From NCBI RefSeq assembly GCF_910589235.1, contig NC_060965.1:850001-914000 (forward strand): a stretch of DNA of 64,000 nucleotides, read 5' to 3'. A program made the position numbers and the translations under genes. Every line of letters begins with the position of its first letter. Positions within the stretch are counted from its first letter, which is position 1. This document shows positions 1 to 11,216 of the stretch, in pieces. The notes under the pieces were generated by a model. That model did not search any database. It worked only from the letters and a program-made list of their open reading frames with translations, and had not been told where the DNA came from. This DNA comes from Vespa crabro (taxonomy: Eukaryota; Arthropoda; Insecta; Hymenoptera; Vespidae).

Positions 1-409
1 TCATATCGAACTTGTTCAAAGATGATGCTGGATTATCCTAAGATCTCTACAGAATGATATGCTTTCAGAATCGATCATATTCTTACGATAAATAGAAACA
101 ATACGTATTCTTTTTTTTTTTTTTGTTCTTTCTTATTATCTTCGATAATACTTATCATTTGTCTTTCTCGATATATAAAATAAAATGAATCGTTTCGACC
201 GAACAAATTCCGTCGTATTTTTTATTGAACGTACATACATACGTACGTACGTGTGAATTATAAAAATAAGAAGATTCGATTTCGATCACCTTGACAGAGG
301 ATTAAAAGAACATCACGAAAGGACGTATCTTCTCATAGGGGAACAAGGTGGGAGTACTAGAGTCAAGTTCGCGTGACTGCACGAACTCGAGGATGGAAAA
401 AGGTTTCTT
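1..409. other. 5' flank of the opsin gene, no gene seen
   Basis: AT-rich unique sequence with one poly(T) run near 110-124 and a short (TACG)n-like stretch near 233-250. I see no ORF or exon here. It may hold distal opsin regulatory sites, but nothing specific is recognisable before about position 410. Confidence 0.5.
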
Positions 410-515
410 AGATTCGTAAATCGAATTAAGATATCAAACGGCACGACAGCTCATTGATCATCATTCGATCGGTTTGATATAAAAGAGCTCACTAACTTTG
501 GTACGGGTCAAGTGA
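410..515 (+). promoter_or_regulatory. Probable core promoter of the blue opsin gene
   Basis: TATAAAAG lies at 478-485. A possible initiator, TCAAGT, lies at 508-513, about 32 bp downstream of the TATA start, which is normal spacing. An 11-mer AAATCGAATTA at 418-428 matches the insect rhodopsin core element RCSI (TAATYNRATTN) at every position but the first and sits about 85 bp upstream of the predicted start. In Drosophila, RCSI just upstream of a TATA box is the usual layout of photoreceptor opsin promoters. The motifs are seen directly; their promoter role is inferred from the gene that follows. Confidence 0.55.
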
Positions 516-994
516 GTTGCGGAACGTGCTGTCAACTTATCGCACCGCGTCTCACTTCAATTCAGATTCAAACGGACGTAGAAATAAAGTAGAAGTTTAT
601 TTTACATCTTAACTTGACGTAAGCAAAACAAATACGACCCTACGAAATGTTCGGTTTTTTCTCCCTCTTGTTTTCTTTCTTTCTTTTTTTTTTTTTGTTG
701 ACCGTAGGAGAGGATACAAAAAAGGAGAAGAAAAGAAAAAAAAAAATCGAAATAGTAATTTTTTAACTTAAGTGGAAGAGAAAAAAATCGTTCGTTAAAA
801 TCTCACAGTTGGTTTCTTCATTCTCTAAGACAGATATCTATTCAAGGTCCTAAGGGTTGAAATCTTTTGGACGTGGATAGGACGAGTCAAGACGACCACT
901 AAAACTCTTCTTCGTTCAGACATCTCGTTTATCTCGGAAGATCCATTTTAACGATTCGTCAGTCTACCAACCGACGACACAGCCTTGAAGAAGG
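516..994 (+). other. Opsin 5' leader region
   Basis: About 480 bases separate the predicted start site from the ATG. The stretch has poly(T) and poly(A) runs near 680-750 and no long ORF leading into the opsin ATG. It is either a long 5' UTR or contains a small leader intron; I cannot choose a splice pair with confidence. Confidence 0.4.
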
Positions 995-1876
995 ATGCTG
1001 CTGCAAAACTATACCTTCGAGAACGGCCCTCAGCCTTTTGTAGGTGGAATGGGGTAGGTAAAACTTCTTCTTTTTTTCCTTTTTTATTTCTTTCTTTTTC
1101 CTTCATAATCATTCGACATTGTTCCAAAGATGAAAGGAGAGAAATAATCCGACGAAGTAGAGGGAGCTTTCGTGCGTACACGAATCTCTTTTTCCCTTTC
1201 TCTCTCTCTCTCTCTTTCTATTTATCTTTCTCTCTTTCTCTTGATTCACTATTGTAAGACTATGACACGAGGATAATGATCGCGTGGAAGTGAAAATAGA
1301 TTAGAAATATCGAAAATAAATTAATACGACTAATAATAATAGATGAATAATCGACGAGGAAATTATTATAATAAGTTAATGATAGCAAATTTTTCGATAA
1401 TATTAGTCTAATTCAAATACGTTACTTCGGTTCTTCTTCCTTTCATTAACAACCTTTTACGAAGGTAATAATAGTAGTCGATGAAAGAAGATCGATGAAA
1501 GCTCGGAGATGTCAAAAAGGAAAAGGAGTATAAAATTTGCGTCCACCTAACTTTAATAACGACCTGGTACTTATCGAACTTTCTTATCGCGATAAAGACG
1601 TTTTCCTTCCAATTTCGATGATTTAATATTTTCTTGTTAAATTAGAGAGGTTCAACAAATGCAAGAAAGGTTTTTGGGATGGAACGTACCACCGGAACAC
1701 ATGGGACTCGTACACGTTCATTGGAGGGGCTACCTCGCACCTGGAAAATACTGGCACATTGGTCTCTCGCTTATTTATTTTATGCTGTTTGTCATGTCCG
1801 TCGTTGGAAATGGATGCGTCGTATGGATATTTACCACGTATGTCGATCGTAAACTCTGAATTATTATTAACTATTA

Positions 1877-1924
<48 letters not shown>

Positions 1925-3512
1925 CTTTTGTTTTTTTTTTATTTTTTGTTTTGTTTTTTTGGGTTTCTTCCTTTTTTTTTCTTTCTTTCTTTCTTTCTTT
2001 CTTTCGTCGAATGAATCCAATGCGATGTTCGACTTAACGCCATCTTTGCGACGCTTGCAGCAGCTCGTCCGTTCACAACGTTTGATTACCGAATCCATTG
2101 AAAAGTTTTGATGAAGTAACACGAGTATGGTTGAAATAAAAATATTAAAAAGAAAAAATATATATCGAAGATTCCATCCGATGGAATAAAAATCAAAGAA
2201 ATAATAAAGAAATGTGATTGAAATTTGTTACAGATCAAAAGCTCTTAGGACACCCTCGAACATGTTTATCGTCAATTTGGCTATATTCGATCTAACGATG
2301 GCGTTAGAAATTCCACATTTCATAATAAATAGCTTTATACAACGCATTTGGGGTTGGGAGATTGGTTGTGCTATATTTGCATTTTTGGGCAGTATTTCTG
2401 GTATCGGGCAGGCAATCTCCAATGTTGCCATTGCCTACGATCGTTACAGGTATCTAATATTTTCTACCTAACCAACATTAGATACAATGTTATTTAGTCG
2501 GTGCATTTTGTATATAGTTATGCGAGACTTAAAAAAAATTGTCGGATAATAATTAAAAGAAATTTTTGTTATGTTCTGATAGAACGATATCGTGTCCGAT
2601 CGATGGTAGACTAAACGGATCGCAAGCTGGATTGATCGTTGCATTTACTTGGTTCTGGGCTTTACCATTTTCAGTTTTACCTCTTATAGAGGTGTGGGGA
2701 AAATATGTACCAGGTAAAACGATAATTAGATACTCATTTAACGATTCTATCAATCATAGATATTATAATCCAAACTCGATAATATCATAATTCAATGATA
2801 TTTCAGAGGGATACCTAACTACATGCAGTTTCGATTTTCTAACGGATAACTCGGACACGAGGGTTTTCGTAGCTTCGATCTTCCTTTGGTCTTATCTTTT
2901 ACCATTGACCCTCATAGTTTATTTTTACTCGCAATTGATTAGATCGATTAGACAACACGAGAAGATGCTTCGCGATCAGGCAAAAAAAATGAACGTAAAA
3001 TCTTTAGTTTCAAATCAGGATAAAGAACGTAGCGTCGAAGTTAGAATCGCTAAGGTAGCGTTCACTATTTTCTTCCTATTTCTCTGCGCGTGGACGCCTT
3101 ATGCTGTTGTCGCTGTTGTCGGTGCTTTTGGTAATAGGTATGAAAATACATACGAATCTGTTAAACTTTATCGATGTTATATAAATTCGAAATATTACAT
3201 TTTAATCATTAAAAATTATTATTCTAGCGACTTGTTGACACCTCACGTAGGTATGTTACCAGCAGTTTTCGCAAAATCGGTTTCGTGCATAGATCCATGG
3301 ATTTATGCCATCAATCATCCAAGGTAATTTATCTATCATCATATTCAAAATCGTTAGATATCAATTATATGATTAAATATAATATTTTTCGATCGTAAAG
3401 GTATCGTCAGGAATTACAAAAGCGGTGCAAGTGGATGGGAATACGAGAACCCGAACCAGTTGCAGACAATGTTTCAGCGCAGACTGAAAAAATTAAGGCA
3501 GACGAAGCATAA
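995..3512 (+). CDS. Blop: Blue-sensitive visual opsin, seven exons, complete
   Basis: Light-sensing G-protein-coupled receptor of photoreceptor membranes; it binds a retinal chromophore and couples to Gq. Coding exons: 995-1053, 1646-1837, 2234-2449, 2583-2713, 2807-3137, 3228-3323 and 3401-3512, all with GT-AG introns and matching phases. Product 378 aa; honeybee blue opsin is about 377 aa. The start at 995 gives a 24-residue tail beginning MLLQNYT before MQERFLGW, the same tail length as honeybee, with an N-glycosylation sequon at N5. Visible landmarks: N75 in helix 1, D103 in helix 2, disulfide pair C129/C206, DRY at 153-155, counterion candidate E200 (bovine E181), HEK at 250-252, QAKKMNV in loop 3, WTPY at 295-298, Schiff-base lysine K326 and DPWIY at 332-336 in place of NPxxY. 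E109 stands where insect UV opsins carry the lysine that tunes to ultraviolet, which favours blue over UV. No break or missing key residue is seen. Confidence 0.95.
1838..2233 (+). other. Opsin intron 2 with two microsatellites
   Basis: The donor GTATGT is at 1838 and the acceptor TTGTTACAG ends at 2233. A (TA)n tract at 1880-1921 begins about 40 bases after the donor, followed by a pyrimidine run and (TTTC)n at about 1971-2006. The rest is ordinary AT-rich intron. Confidence 0.85.
3138..3227 (+). other. Opsin intron 5, 90 nt and open in frame
   Basis: The donor is at 3138 (AG then GTATGA) and the acceptor TTCTAG ends at 3227. The length is a multiple of three and no in-frame stop occurs, so retention would add 30 residues to the third extracellular loop without truncating the receptor. 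Splicing it out gives GNSDLLTP, matching the honeybee GNRELLTP region, so removal is the expected form. Confidence 0.85.
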
Positions 3513-3693
3513 TTCTAAATGTTTTATGTACTTTATGGAAAATGAGAAAACGACGGCATGGATGATCGATCGTATCGAATCGTCAATCCACCACCGATCC
3601 GATATCGATCTTTCATCTCGTCTACGATTTCTTTTATTTGTCAATATATTATAAATAGAAACTATTACCAAAATATTCTGTATAAAAATTGTC

Positions 3694-3728
<35 letters not shown>

Positions 3729-3786
3729 CATTATACAGTAGAACGTGGCACATACACGCTAATCTGTGGTTTCTTATATAAATTTG
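3513..3786 (+). other. Opsin 3' UTR
   Basis: This lies between the TAA stop at 3510-3512 and the first AATAAA. It includes a (TTA)n array at about 3695-3729. ORFs here in either strand are short and repeat-driven. Confidence 0.6.
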
Positions 3787-3792
3787 AATAAA
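3787..3792 (+). terminator. Candidate polyadenylation signal of the opsin gene
   Basis: Canonical AATAAA about 275 bases after the stop codon. It is the first good signal downstream in the same strand. The cleavage site would be about 10-30 bases further on. Confidence 0.5.
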
Positions 3793-4774
3793 GCAAGCAT
3801 CAAATGGAAATATTATTTTTGTTTCATCTTCTTTTAAAATTTGACGTCTTCTTCCTTATCGTGTATGAGAAAGTTACGAAGTCCACTTTATCCTCCGTTA
3901 ATCAATATTTCTGGGATTATACCGACTATCGACAAGTTTCGAGCTCGTTGAAATTTCTGACTCTTGTCAGAGATGGCGGCCGTTCGTTATGCGATCATCG
4001 TTTTAGAAAAAACAACAAAGTTACAGGAAAAACATGTTATACCGTTAACGTTATCGATTATTCATTAGATCAAACGTTAATAATTTGTTAAAACGAGGAG
4101 AAAAATCCTACGGTCAATACACAATCGAACGAAAATAAAAACCCCAAGAATTATATTTGGGGATGAAAGTTTCGATGGAAAAAAAAAAAAAAAAAAAAAA
4201 AGAAAAACAAACTCATGATTTATAACTATTATAATAAAGAATCGTTTTATCGTTGCGAGAAATAATTAATAAAAGAATTTCGAGATTGTGGAAATTTTAC
4301 AACGTTTCAATGAAAAGCGGCCAATTATCTTGACATTGTTTCCGTTGTATTACAAAATATACACATGCACGTACATCGTAAATTAATATCGATTACCCTA
4401 GTCCCTTCACTACCTGGTAGTTGCTGTCTGTGAAGATCCCTCGATACTTCATCCAATGCATAAGATTAAGATTGAAAGACATTGATCTAATGCGCGTTCG
4501 ATTATCCTTTTAAAAAAGTTTCGCTGTACGACGTGAACTAAACGTATCGAACTTAGAAAGAAAAAGAAAGAAAGAAAAAAAAAGAAAGAAAGAAAGGGGA
4601 GGAAAAAAAAAAGAACAAAATGACAGAAAAGACTATAATATCTATCTCAATATATCCTAAATAGATTTAATCTTTCGAAATAATTTTAAATGGATTTCAT
4701 TTGATCGAATACCTGTTAACGCATTTAATTATAACGGAACAGATTTATACGAATTGATAGCGTGCGACATTATC

Positions 4775-4832
<58 letters not shown>

Positions 4833-5863
4833 CACATGTATATATATGTACATGTATAAATGGAAGGAATATCCCTAAAATAAATAAATCAAGTAATCTT
4901 TAATGTAATCGTTCTATTAAATAGGGGAGACCAATTGATATAATTCGATAGCGAGCCGAATGAAATGTGAATTGACCATAACGTTAATTAAGCTCTTACG
5001 AGTAATAAATTAACGATATAAAGATCGATTACGCCATTTGTAATAGAGTAGACGGCCGTATCATTCATATATGTATATATTCAAATCTGTAGATAGATAG
5101 ATATATATGTATTACTGGATAAATTTCAAGCAGGGAATTCTTAACAATTAGCCGAATTGAATCGTACATACTTTTCAAATAGAACAGACATAAGGGAATA
5201 AAAAGTTACGCTTGATCCTACCGTCCCTATCCTCTCATCGATCTCATCATCCATTACTCCGTTCGCTTCGGATTACATTTGCGTTTATACTAATCTTCCG
5301 TTTCGTATCATTCTTCAGAAATTGTTCTGAAGACGAGAAGTCGACGGAGCGAAAGTAATGAATAACGTGAGACAGGAGGCAAACTTACCGTCCAACTTTC
5401 CCCCCAAGCAAGAAACATTGCTTCATGAATACATATACAAGAGAGTTACTCAGTCGCTCGAAGTATATATAACTGTTGAAATAAAGGAAAAAAAAAAAAA
5501 CAAAAAAGGAAAGTTTTAAAAAGCGGCCAAACGTAGCAAAGAGTAGCATAGAACTTTTTTCCTAAATACAAGAAAAATATAACTTCCTCTTTTTTTCTTT
5601 CGAAGTAACGACGATGTTCGAAAGAGAAATACGAAAGATAAGGAAGGATTTGTATCAACGTTCATTAGAAAGTTAAGAGAGACAAATAATTCCCTATTTA
5701 TGATATAATCATTGATAATATAAGGGATATTCAGATAGAAATTTATGGAAGGTTTTTTGAATGGTTAAACCATTGAAAGATGGGAGTTCCAATCAGTTCC
5801 GAATCTCATCGTACTTGTCGAGAGGATCGAGAGGACCAAAAGGATCGAGGAAAAGAAAGAGAC

Positions 5864-5909
<46 letters not shown>

Positions 5910-6850
5910 TACGACGATAGACTCGAATGATATACCTCGTACTTGTCCTTTTTTCTTTTAAAGGGATGGGTATTCAGCTTACGTACAATCAAAGTTTTCT
6001 GCGTTGGGTCCATAGTTGGCATGGCATGGCATGGCGTGAAAGAAAGAATAGTAGAAAGAACAGATAGGAATGAAAGAGAAAGAGAAGGAGAGAGAGACGG
6101 GGGAGGGTGAGGGTGGAGGGGAGAAAGAGAGCTAATGTCGCGACGTGAAGAGAGAAAGAGAAGAAAAGAGTCTGAAGAAGAAGAGATGGGTGAAGGTTTT
6201 GGTTTGGTACGAGAAGGGGAACTCGGAGTCGAGGAAATCCTTGATTAGATGTTCGCGTCAAAGGAACTCTTCGATTTTTTGGAGTCAAGGGAAGAAGAGG
6301 AAGAAGACGAAGAAGAAGGAAAAAAAAAAGAAAGTAAGAGGGAAGCTAAAAGATATGAAACTAGAGAGAGAGAGAGAGAGAGAAAGAGAGGGGGGGGCGA
6401 GCCAACGAACTCGCGGACCGAATTAAAAATAGAGCCGAGTTGCGAACATCGAAGGATCGATTGTCCTGCCAGGAAAAGTAGAAGGAAAGGAAAAAGGTAT
6501 GAAGAAAATAAAGTCGGGGACTACCGAAAAGACGGCCGCGCCTTCTTCGAGAGGTGCAACGAGAAGAAGAAGAAGAAGAAGAAATCGTCTGGCTTCGTTC
6601 AAGATACATCCCGTTTGCCGAGGTCGCACCGAGCGACGGCTAGTTATAGATGTTGAAAATTCAATTACGTTGGATTTATGGCCGCCGGGTCCGGGCATAT
6701 TTATTATCGTCGGTATTCCACCCCCTATCCCGTTCCCTCCCCTCATCCACCAACAGCACCACCACCACCATCATCACTTTTCCTCAGCTTTCTGAGATGC
6801 TCCTCTTCCTGGTTTTTGCCTCCTTTTTTCAACCTCCTCTTCTTTTCTCT
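3793..6850. other. Intergenic, microsatellite-rich, no gene seen
   Basis: Unique AT-rich DNA interrupted by poly(A) at 4178-4200, (TA)n at 4778-4829, (GA)n at about 5868-5907, GA-rich DNA from 6060 to 6390 and a short GGCAT pentamer run near 6013-6036. An ORF at 3804-4091 begins inside the presumed 3' end of the opsin transcript and has no recognisable domain. ORFs between 5760 and 6800 are translations of GA/GAA or CAC repeats. Confidence 0.6.
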
Positions 6851-6858
6851 CGTTATTC

Positions 6859-6873
6859 CATATATATACATAT

Positions 6874-6928
<55 letters not shown>
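6859..6928. repeat. Compound (TA)(CA)(TA) microsatellite
   Basis: TA repeats pass into a short CA block at about 6873-6888 and back into TA. It is preceded by a CAC/CAT-rich stretch at 6748-6778. Confidence 0.9.
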
Positions 6929-6930
<2 letters not shown>

Positions 6931-7193
6931 GTAACCCGTTCGAGTATTTCCTTCGTGTCAATCCACGTTTGTTTTACGTCTGAGAAAAATAAAATTTTAT
7001 ACGGTGCATCATGGCGGTACAAGTAAAAATTATAGACAATAAATGTAAATTTTCAAGGAAAAAATATCTAAAACGATAAAAATTAAATTTTAGTTGACAA
7101 GGTATGTGTATTGAAATTATATCGACGATTAAAGCAAAAGAATTAAAATGTAGAAAATAATTAATAGTTTATCCTGAAAAGGAGCGGAGAGAA

Positions 7194-7248
<55 letters not shown>

Positions 7249-8266
7249 AAGGAATTACGATCGAGTAGTTAGGAAGGGACCGATTCAACGTTTGCTTCCA
7301 TTAACGAGTATAACGGCTTTCTAGTAGTGCACCCTGGCCATACCAAAGTCAAAGTTGTAACCAGTTGTGTCGCGGTAGACCGAATAGTCGTGGTCTACTT
7401 TGTCCGGATAGGAACTGACTGGTTCTACTACTGCGTAAGAGTAGACTTCGATATTGGTTGAAACGCTATGAGATCGGATCTCGGTTGCTTATGGTTACTA
7501 GTTACGCGCAGCGGGGTTAAGAGCAAAAGAAGGGATGGAGACGGAGGAAGGGAGCTCGTAAAATTGATTTTCTCTTGCAACAATGCGCTCGAGCACAAGC
7601 CACTGTCAAAGTGTGTTTCGTCGTCGATGGAAAACTTTTCCAACTCCTTCCGCAACACGTCGACACGAAAACGGATCCATTAAATTTCAATAAGCATCGT
7701 TGTCATCATCCTCGTCGTCGTTCTCGTCGTAGTCGAGCGACGAACTTCCTTGTTCTAAATCTGATCTGATCGCATTAGTCTTCGTTTGTACTCGAACGTA
7801 AATGGTATCTGGCTTATTCGGGTGTATGTTTCAACTAATAAACAGCCTAGTAGGATCTCGGCCATTTTTTACAATTATATATCCTTTTTGCCATTGTAAA
7901 AATCGTCCGTAATGAAGAGCGAAGAAATATTGGGAAGTGAAAGAGAAAATAAGAAAAAAGAAAAAGAACAGAAAAGGAAGAGAAAAAAAAAAAAAGAAAA
8001 AGAAAAAAGAAACAAAAATAAATTCTATATGTCTATTAGAGGCAAGATCCTACCTTCTGTAATAGGATTTTTCTTTCTTTGTCGAGGGATCAGTAGGAGG
8101 CTTTCCAAGGAAGAAGAATTCACCGTACATCTTTTCCTCTCTCGTCGATGAATCCTCATCTCCTTTGGGATATTTGCGGGAAGTAGGTGTGTATTTCGAA
8201 GATACACGATATATCCTTCAACTCGAAAATTAGAAGGTAAAGCAGCTTGACTCGCAATATTTCATT
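6929..8266. other. Intergenic with one structured segment, no gene seen
   Basis: A (GA)n array covers about 7197-7244. From 7260 to 7860 the DNA is of normal complexity and includes a nested inverted repeat at 7359-7424. Short ORFs at 7428-7769 show no domain. An A-rich run lies at 7930-8020. Confidence 0.5.
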
Positions 8267-8299
8267 TCTCTCTCTCTCTCTCTCTCTTGTTTATTTTTC

Positions 8300-8351
<52 letters not shown>

Positions 8352-8357
8352 CTCTCC
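8267..8357. repeat. Interrupted (CT)n array
   Basis: Two CT-repeat tracts are separated by a short TTTATTTTTCC-type break; pure pyrimidine on the + strand. Confidence 0.9.
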
Positions 8358-8440
8358 TTTTTTTTTATGCAAGAACCTTATCTTTAAACTCGTCCTGACA
8401 GGGAAGCACATCAGCATGGTGGACTTTATCTTTCTCAATA

Positions 8441-9200
8441 GAGCCATCTTAATCCGTAGTAGTTAAACGTACAGTAATAAACTTTCCACGATGCTCATTA
8501 AGCCGGATTTTATGTTCTTTTTATTCGGCCGAGTAGGATGTATATTAACGGTAGCAATAAATATCGGCCTTATCGGTGACGTTTCACCACCTTGTTAACG
8601 CGTATTGATCTTCTAGAAAAGGTAGAAAAGAAGGAGGTATATAGTAGCACGAAGTAAAGGTGCACGAGCATTTGATAAATAACGTTATTTCGCAAAGTCT
8701 CCAAAGTAAGAACGACGAGCGTACGATGCCTTTTTTTTTCAGGAGGAAAATTTACCCAGCAGAATAGATTTCTTTTTTCCATACTTTTTTTTTTCCATAT
8801 ATATATGTATATATATGTATATATACATATATGTATATTCGTGCGTGTCTATGTGTGTGTGTGTGTGTGTATGTATCAATTTCTATTGGTGATGTATAAT
8901 TGCGTTCCAAAGTGCCTCTCCGTCTAAATAACGATTTTTATTTATCGATGCCGACGGCACGACAGGAAAATGCTGAGAAAATGCATTTACGAGGATAAAA
9001 CGGGCGTAAAATTAACGAGGCCGCGAACGAAATAAATTAGGATGGCCGGTGAACAATTTAAAGTGCTTGTCGCACTCGACGGTTATTAATGACAGTAATT
9101 AACTTATTTATATATCTACGATATCGGTAGAACTTGACACGAATAAGGAACGCATTGTCACGGCCGTCTATCCAACGGATGCAGGACGATCAAATAATTT
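8441..9200. promoter_or_regulatory. Candidate regulatory block A, low in repeats
   Basis: About 750 bases, mostly normal-complexity sequence broken by one TA/TG microsatellite near 8797-8875. Homeodomain-type motifs are frequent, including TTATTAATGAC at 9083-9093 directly followed by AGTAATTAAC. That segment holds a TGACAG core of the kind bound by TALE cofactors next to TAAT sites. There is no convincing ORF. Regulatory function is inferred from composition only. Confidence 0.3.
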
Positions 9201-9299
9201 TGTGTCTGGTTTTGAAAGCCGCACAAGCGAACGGATCGTTTCATCGATCCATATTTCATCGGTGTCCGTCATGCTTAGAAATTTGATAAGCGAACTTTC

Positions 9300-9304
<5 letters not shown>

Positions 9305-9387
<83 letters not shown>
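9305..9387. repeat. Long (CT)n array
   Basis: About 41 uninterrupted CT units, one of the longest pure dinucleotide arrays in the window. Confidence 0.95.
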
Positions 9388-9390
<3 letters not shown>

Positions 9391-9479
9391 AAGTCTTCAA
9401 AACTTTAGTAAACGGTATTTAATAAATATCTGAGAATTTAACACGTTCATATACATCATAACTTTTTAATCTTATAGCG

Positions 9480-10130
9480 ATCAAAAACCGTCCCGTTCAC
9501 AGAATCTACGTCTACATCGGATTCGCTCGTAAACTAAACAAGATAAATAAAACAAGAACAAACGCTATTGTTAATTCCGAGCGCATTTAATTCGGTTGAA
9601 TTAAATGTCGTAAAATCCGCATTTAAAATCGAGTACTAGGTGGCTAGGTCGCTGTCAAGGTTTATTAATGACCGGTAAACGACATTTAAATTTGCGCTTA
9701 AGCGCATAAATTCTTCATGATTTCCGAACGGTTTAATTCGCGGAAGAGAGAGAGAGAGAGAGAAAGAGAGGGAGGAACGAAAAGAAAGAGCGAATAGCAA
9801 AGGACAGAACGTGACGGGCACAAACGCGCGATACACGTGCGGCAAATCGCTCGAAACGGATGTTCCGTTGCGCGAAATTTGATCGACAGCGTTGTTATCG
9901 CGTCATGCGGGAGTAATGTGATAAAATAATTGCCAGGTTTGGGTAGGAAATGTGTGATGCTTAACCGCGTGGAAACTGCGAGTTATGTTCAACGAAGGTA
10001 CGCCGTTAACGTTTGCACTTGTGACCCAAAAGGTTGGCGGCGGTTAATGCTCGTTAACATTATCGATTAAATCGTTTATCACGAACGTTATCGTTCGATA
10101 TCATAGTCGATCGGATTTGTAAAAGTTATA
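9480..10130. promoter_or_regulatory. Candidate regulatory block B with palindromes
   Basis: Normal-complexity DNA with a 22-bp inverted repeat at 9585-9606 (9-bp arms ATTTAATTC/GAATTAAAT, 4-nt centre), TTATTAATGAC at 9662-9672 and a perfect 14-bp palindrome TGCGCTTAAGCGCA at 9693-9706. Further GTTAAC and ATCGATTAAATCG motifs lie at 10005-10080. The only simple repeat is a short GA run near 9746-9765. No long ORF is present. This is the most regulatory-looking segment of the window, by inference. Confidence 0.35.
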
Positions 10131-11174
10131 CGCAGAATGATCGTCGTTATTTCGATAAAGAACTTTTATGTTGAAGGAAAGATTTGTCTCTTTTTTTCTT
10201 TCTTTCTTTTCTTTAGTATATTTTTTTCCGATAAAAGGTATAAAAAGGATAGAAAAAAAATTTACGAAGAAAGGGCATCTTATCGTCGAGACCAAACGAG
10301 ATCGAAACAGCGAAAATTTTTGTTTTTGACGATCAGACTTAGCGATTCTTGGAAAGGTCATTTTGCAGGGGAATGGCAGAGAAGGGGGCGCCTTGCTTGT
10401 ACCGTTAAGGAAATGTAGAAAGATAGGAGAAGATGAATGAAGGGGGACACGAAAATGCGGAGTTCGTTAAATGCTTTGTAAAACGAAGTCTCGGGTGCGT
10501 CGTTTAAGCCGAAAGTCTCGGCAGCAATACATGCAAGGCGGTAACGCTTGAGGTCGGCCTTTATAGTTCGCGCGGGAGCGATAATACCATGGCGGTTTGT
10601 TGCACGATAGAGAGACAGACAGAGAGAGAGAGAGAGGGGGGGGGGGGAGGGGGAGAGGGAGAGATTGAAGAGACACAGGTGAAAGTGGAACGGTGAGAAA
10701 ACCCTTCTCTACTTCACCCACTTTGAAGTCGTCCCACAATTCACGTAGATTCCTGAAATGAGAACGTCATTTCTGCCCTACCGAATTCCCCTTTCGAACA
10801 TCATTTCCTTCCATTTATTATTTCTCATTAAGTGCTACAAATATTCCAATTTAATTACGAGCGAATCTAATGATCCTCACGATCAAATCTGAATATCTTA
10901 CGATAATAATAAAAATACAGATTAGATTAAGAAAGAATCGATATGAAAGAATCGATGTTAATTCTCGAGAAAGAATTCAACGATCAATTTTTGATCTATC
11001 GTCTTGAAGTTGCGTCTGGGAGAAAGAGACAGGACTTATCTAGAATAAATCCTTGGTTGGTCGAACGAGGACGCGGTTATTGGACCGTGCAATGCCGGTG
11101 AACATTGCCACGAGAAACAAAGAGACTCTGCCCACAAAGTAGAACTAAGGATGAGAGAGAAAGAGACAGAAAGA

Positions 11175-11216
<42 letters not shown>

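Noticed and set aside
985..1257. 90-codon ORF covering opsin exon 1
   Set aside because: It begins at TTG in another frame and runs into intron 1. The true opsin start is the ATG at 995.
3804..4091. 95-codon ORF just after the opsin
   Set aside because: No recognisable features, and it begins in the presumed 3' end of the opsin transcript; most likely chance.
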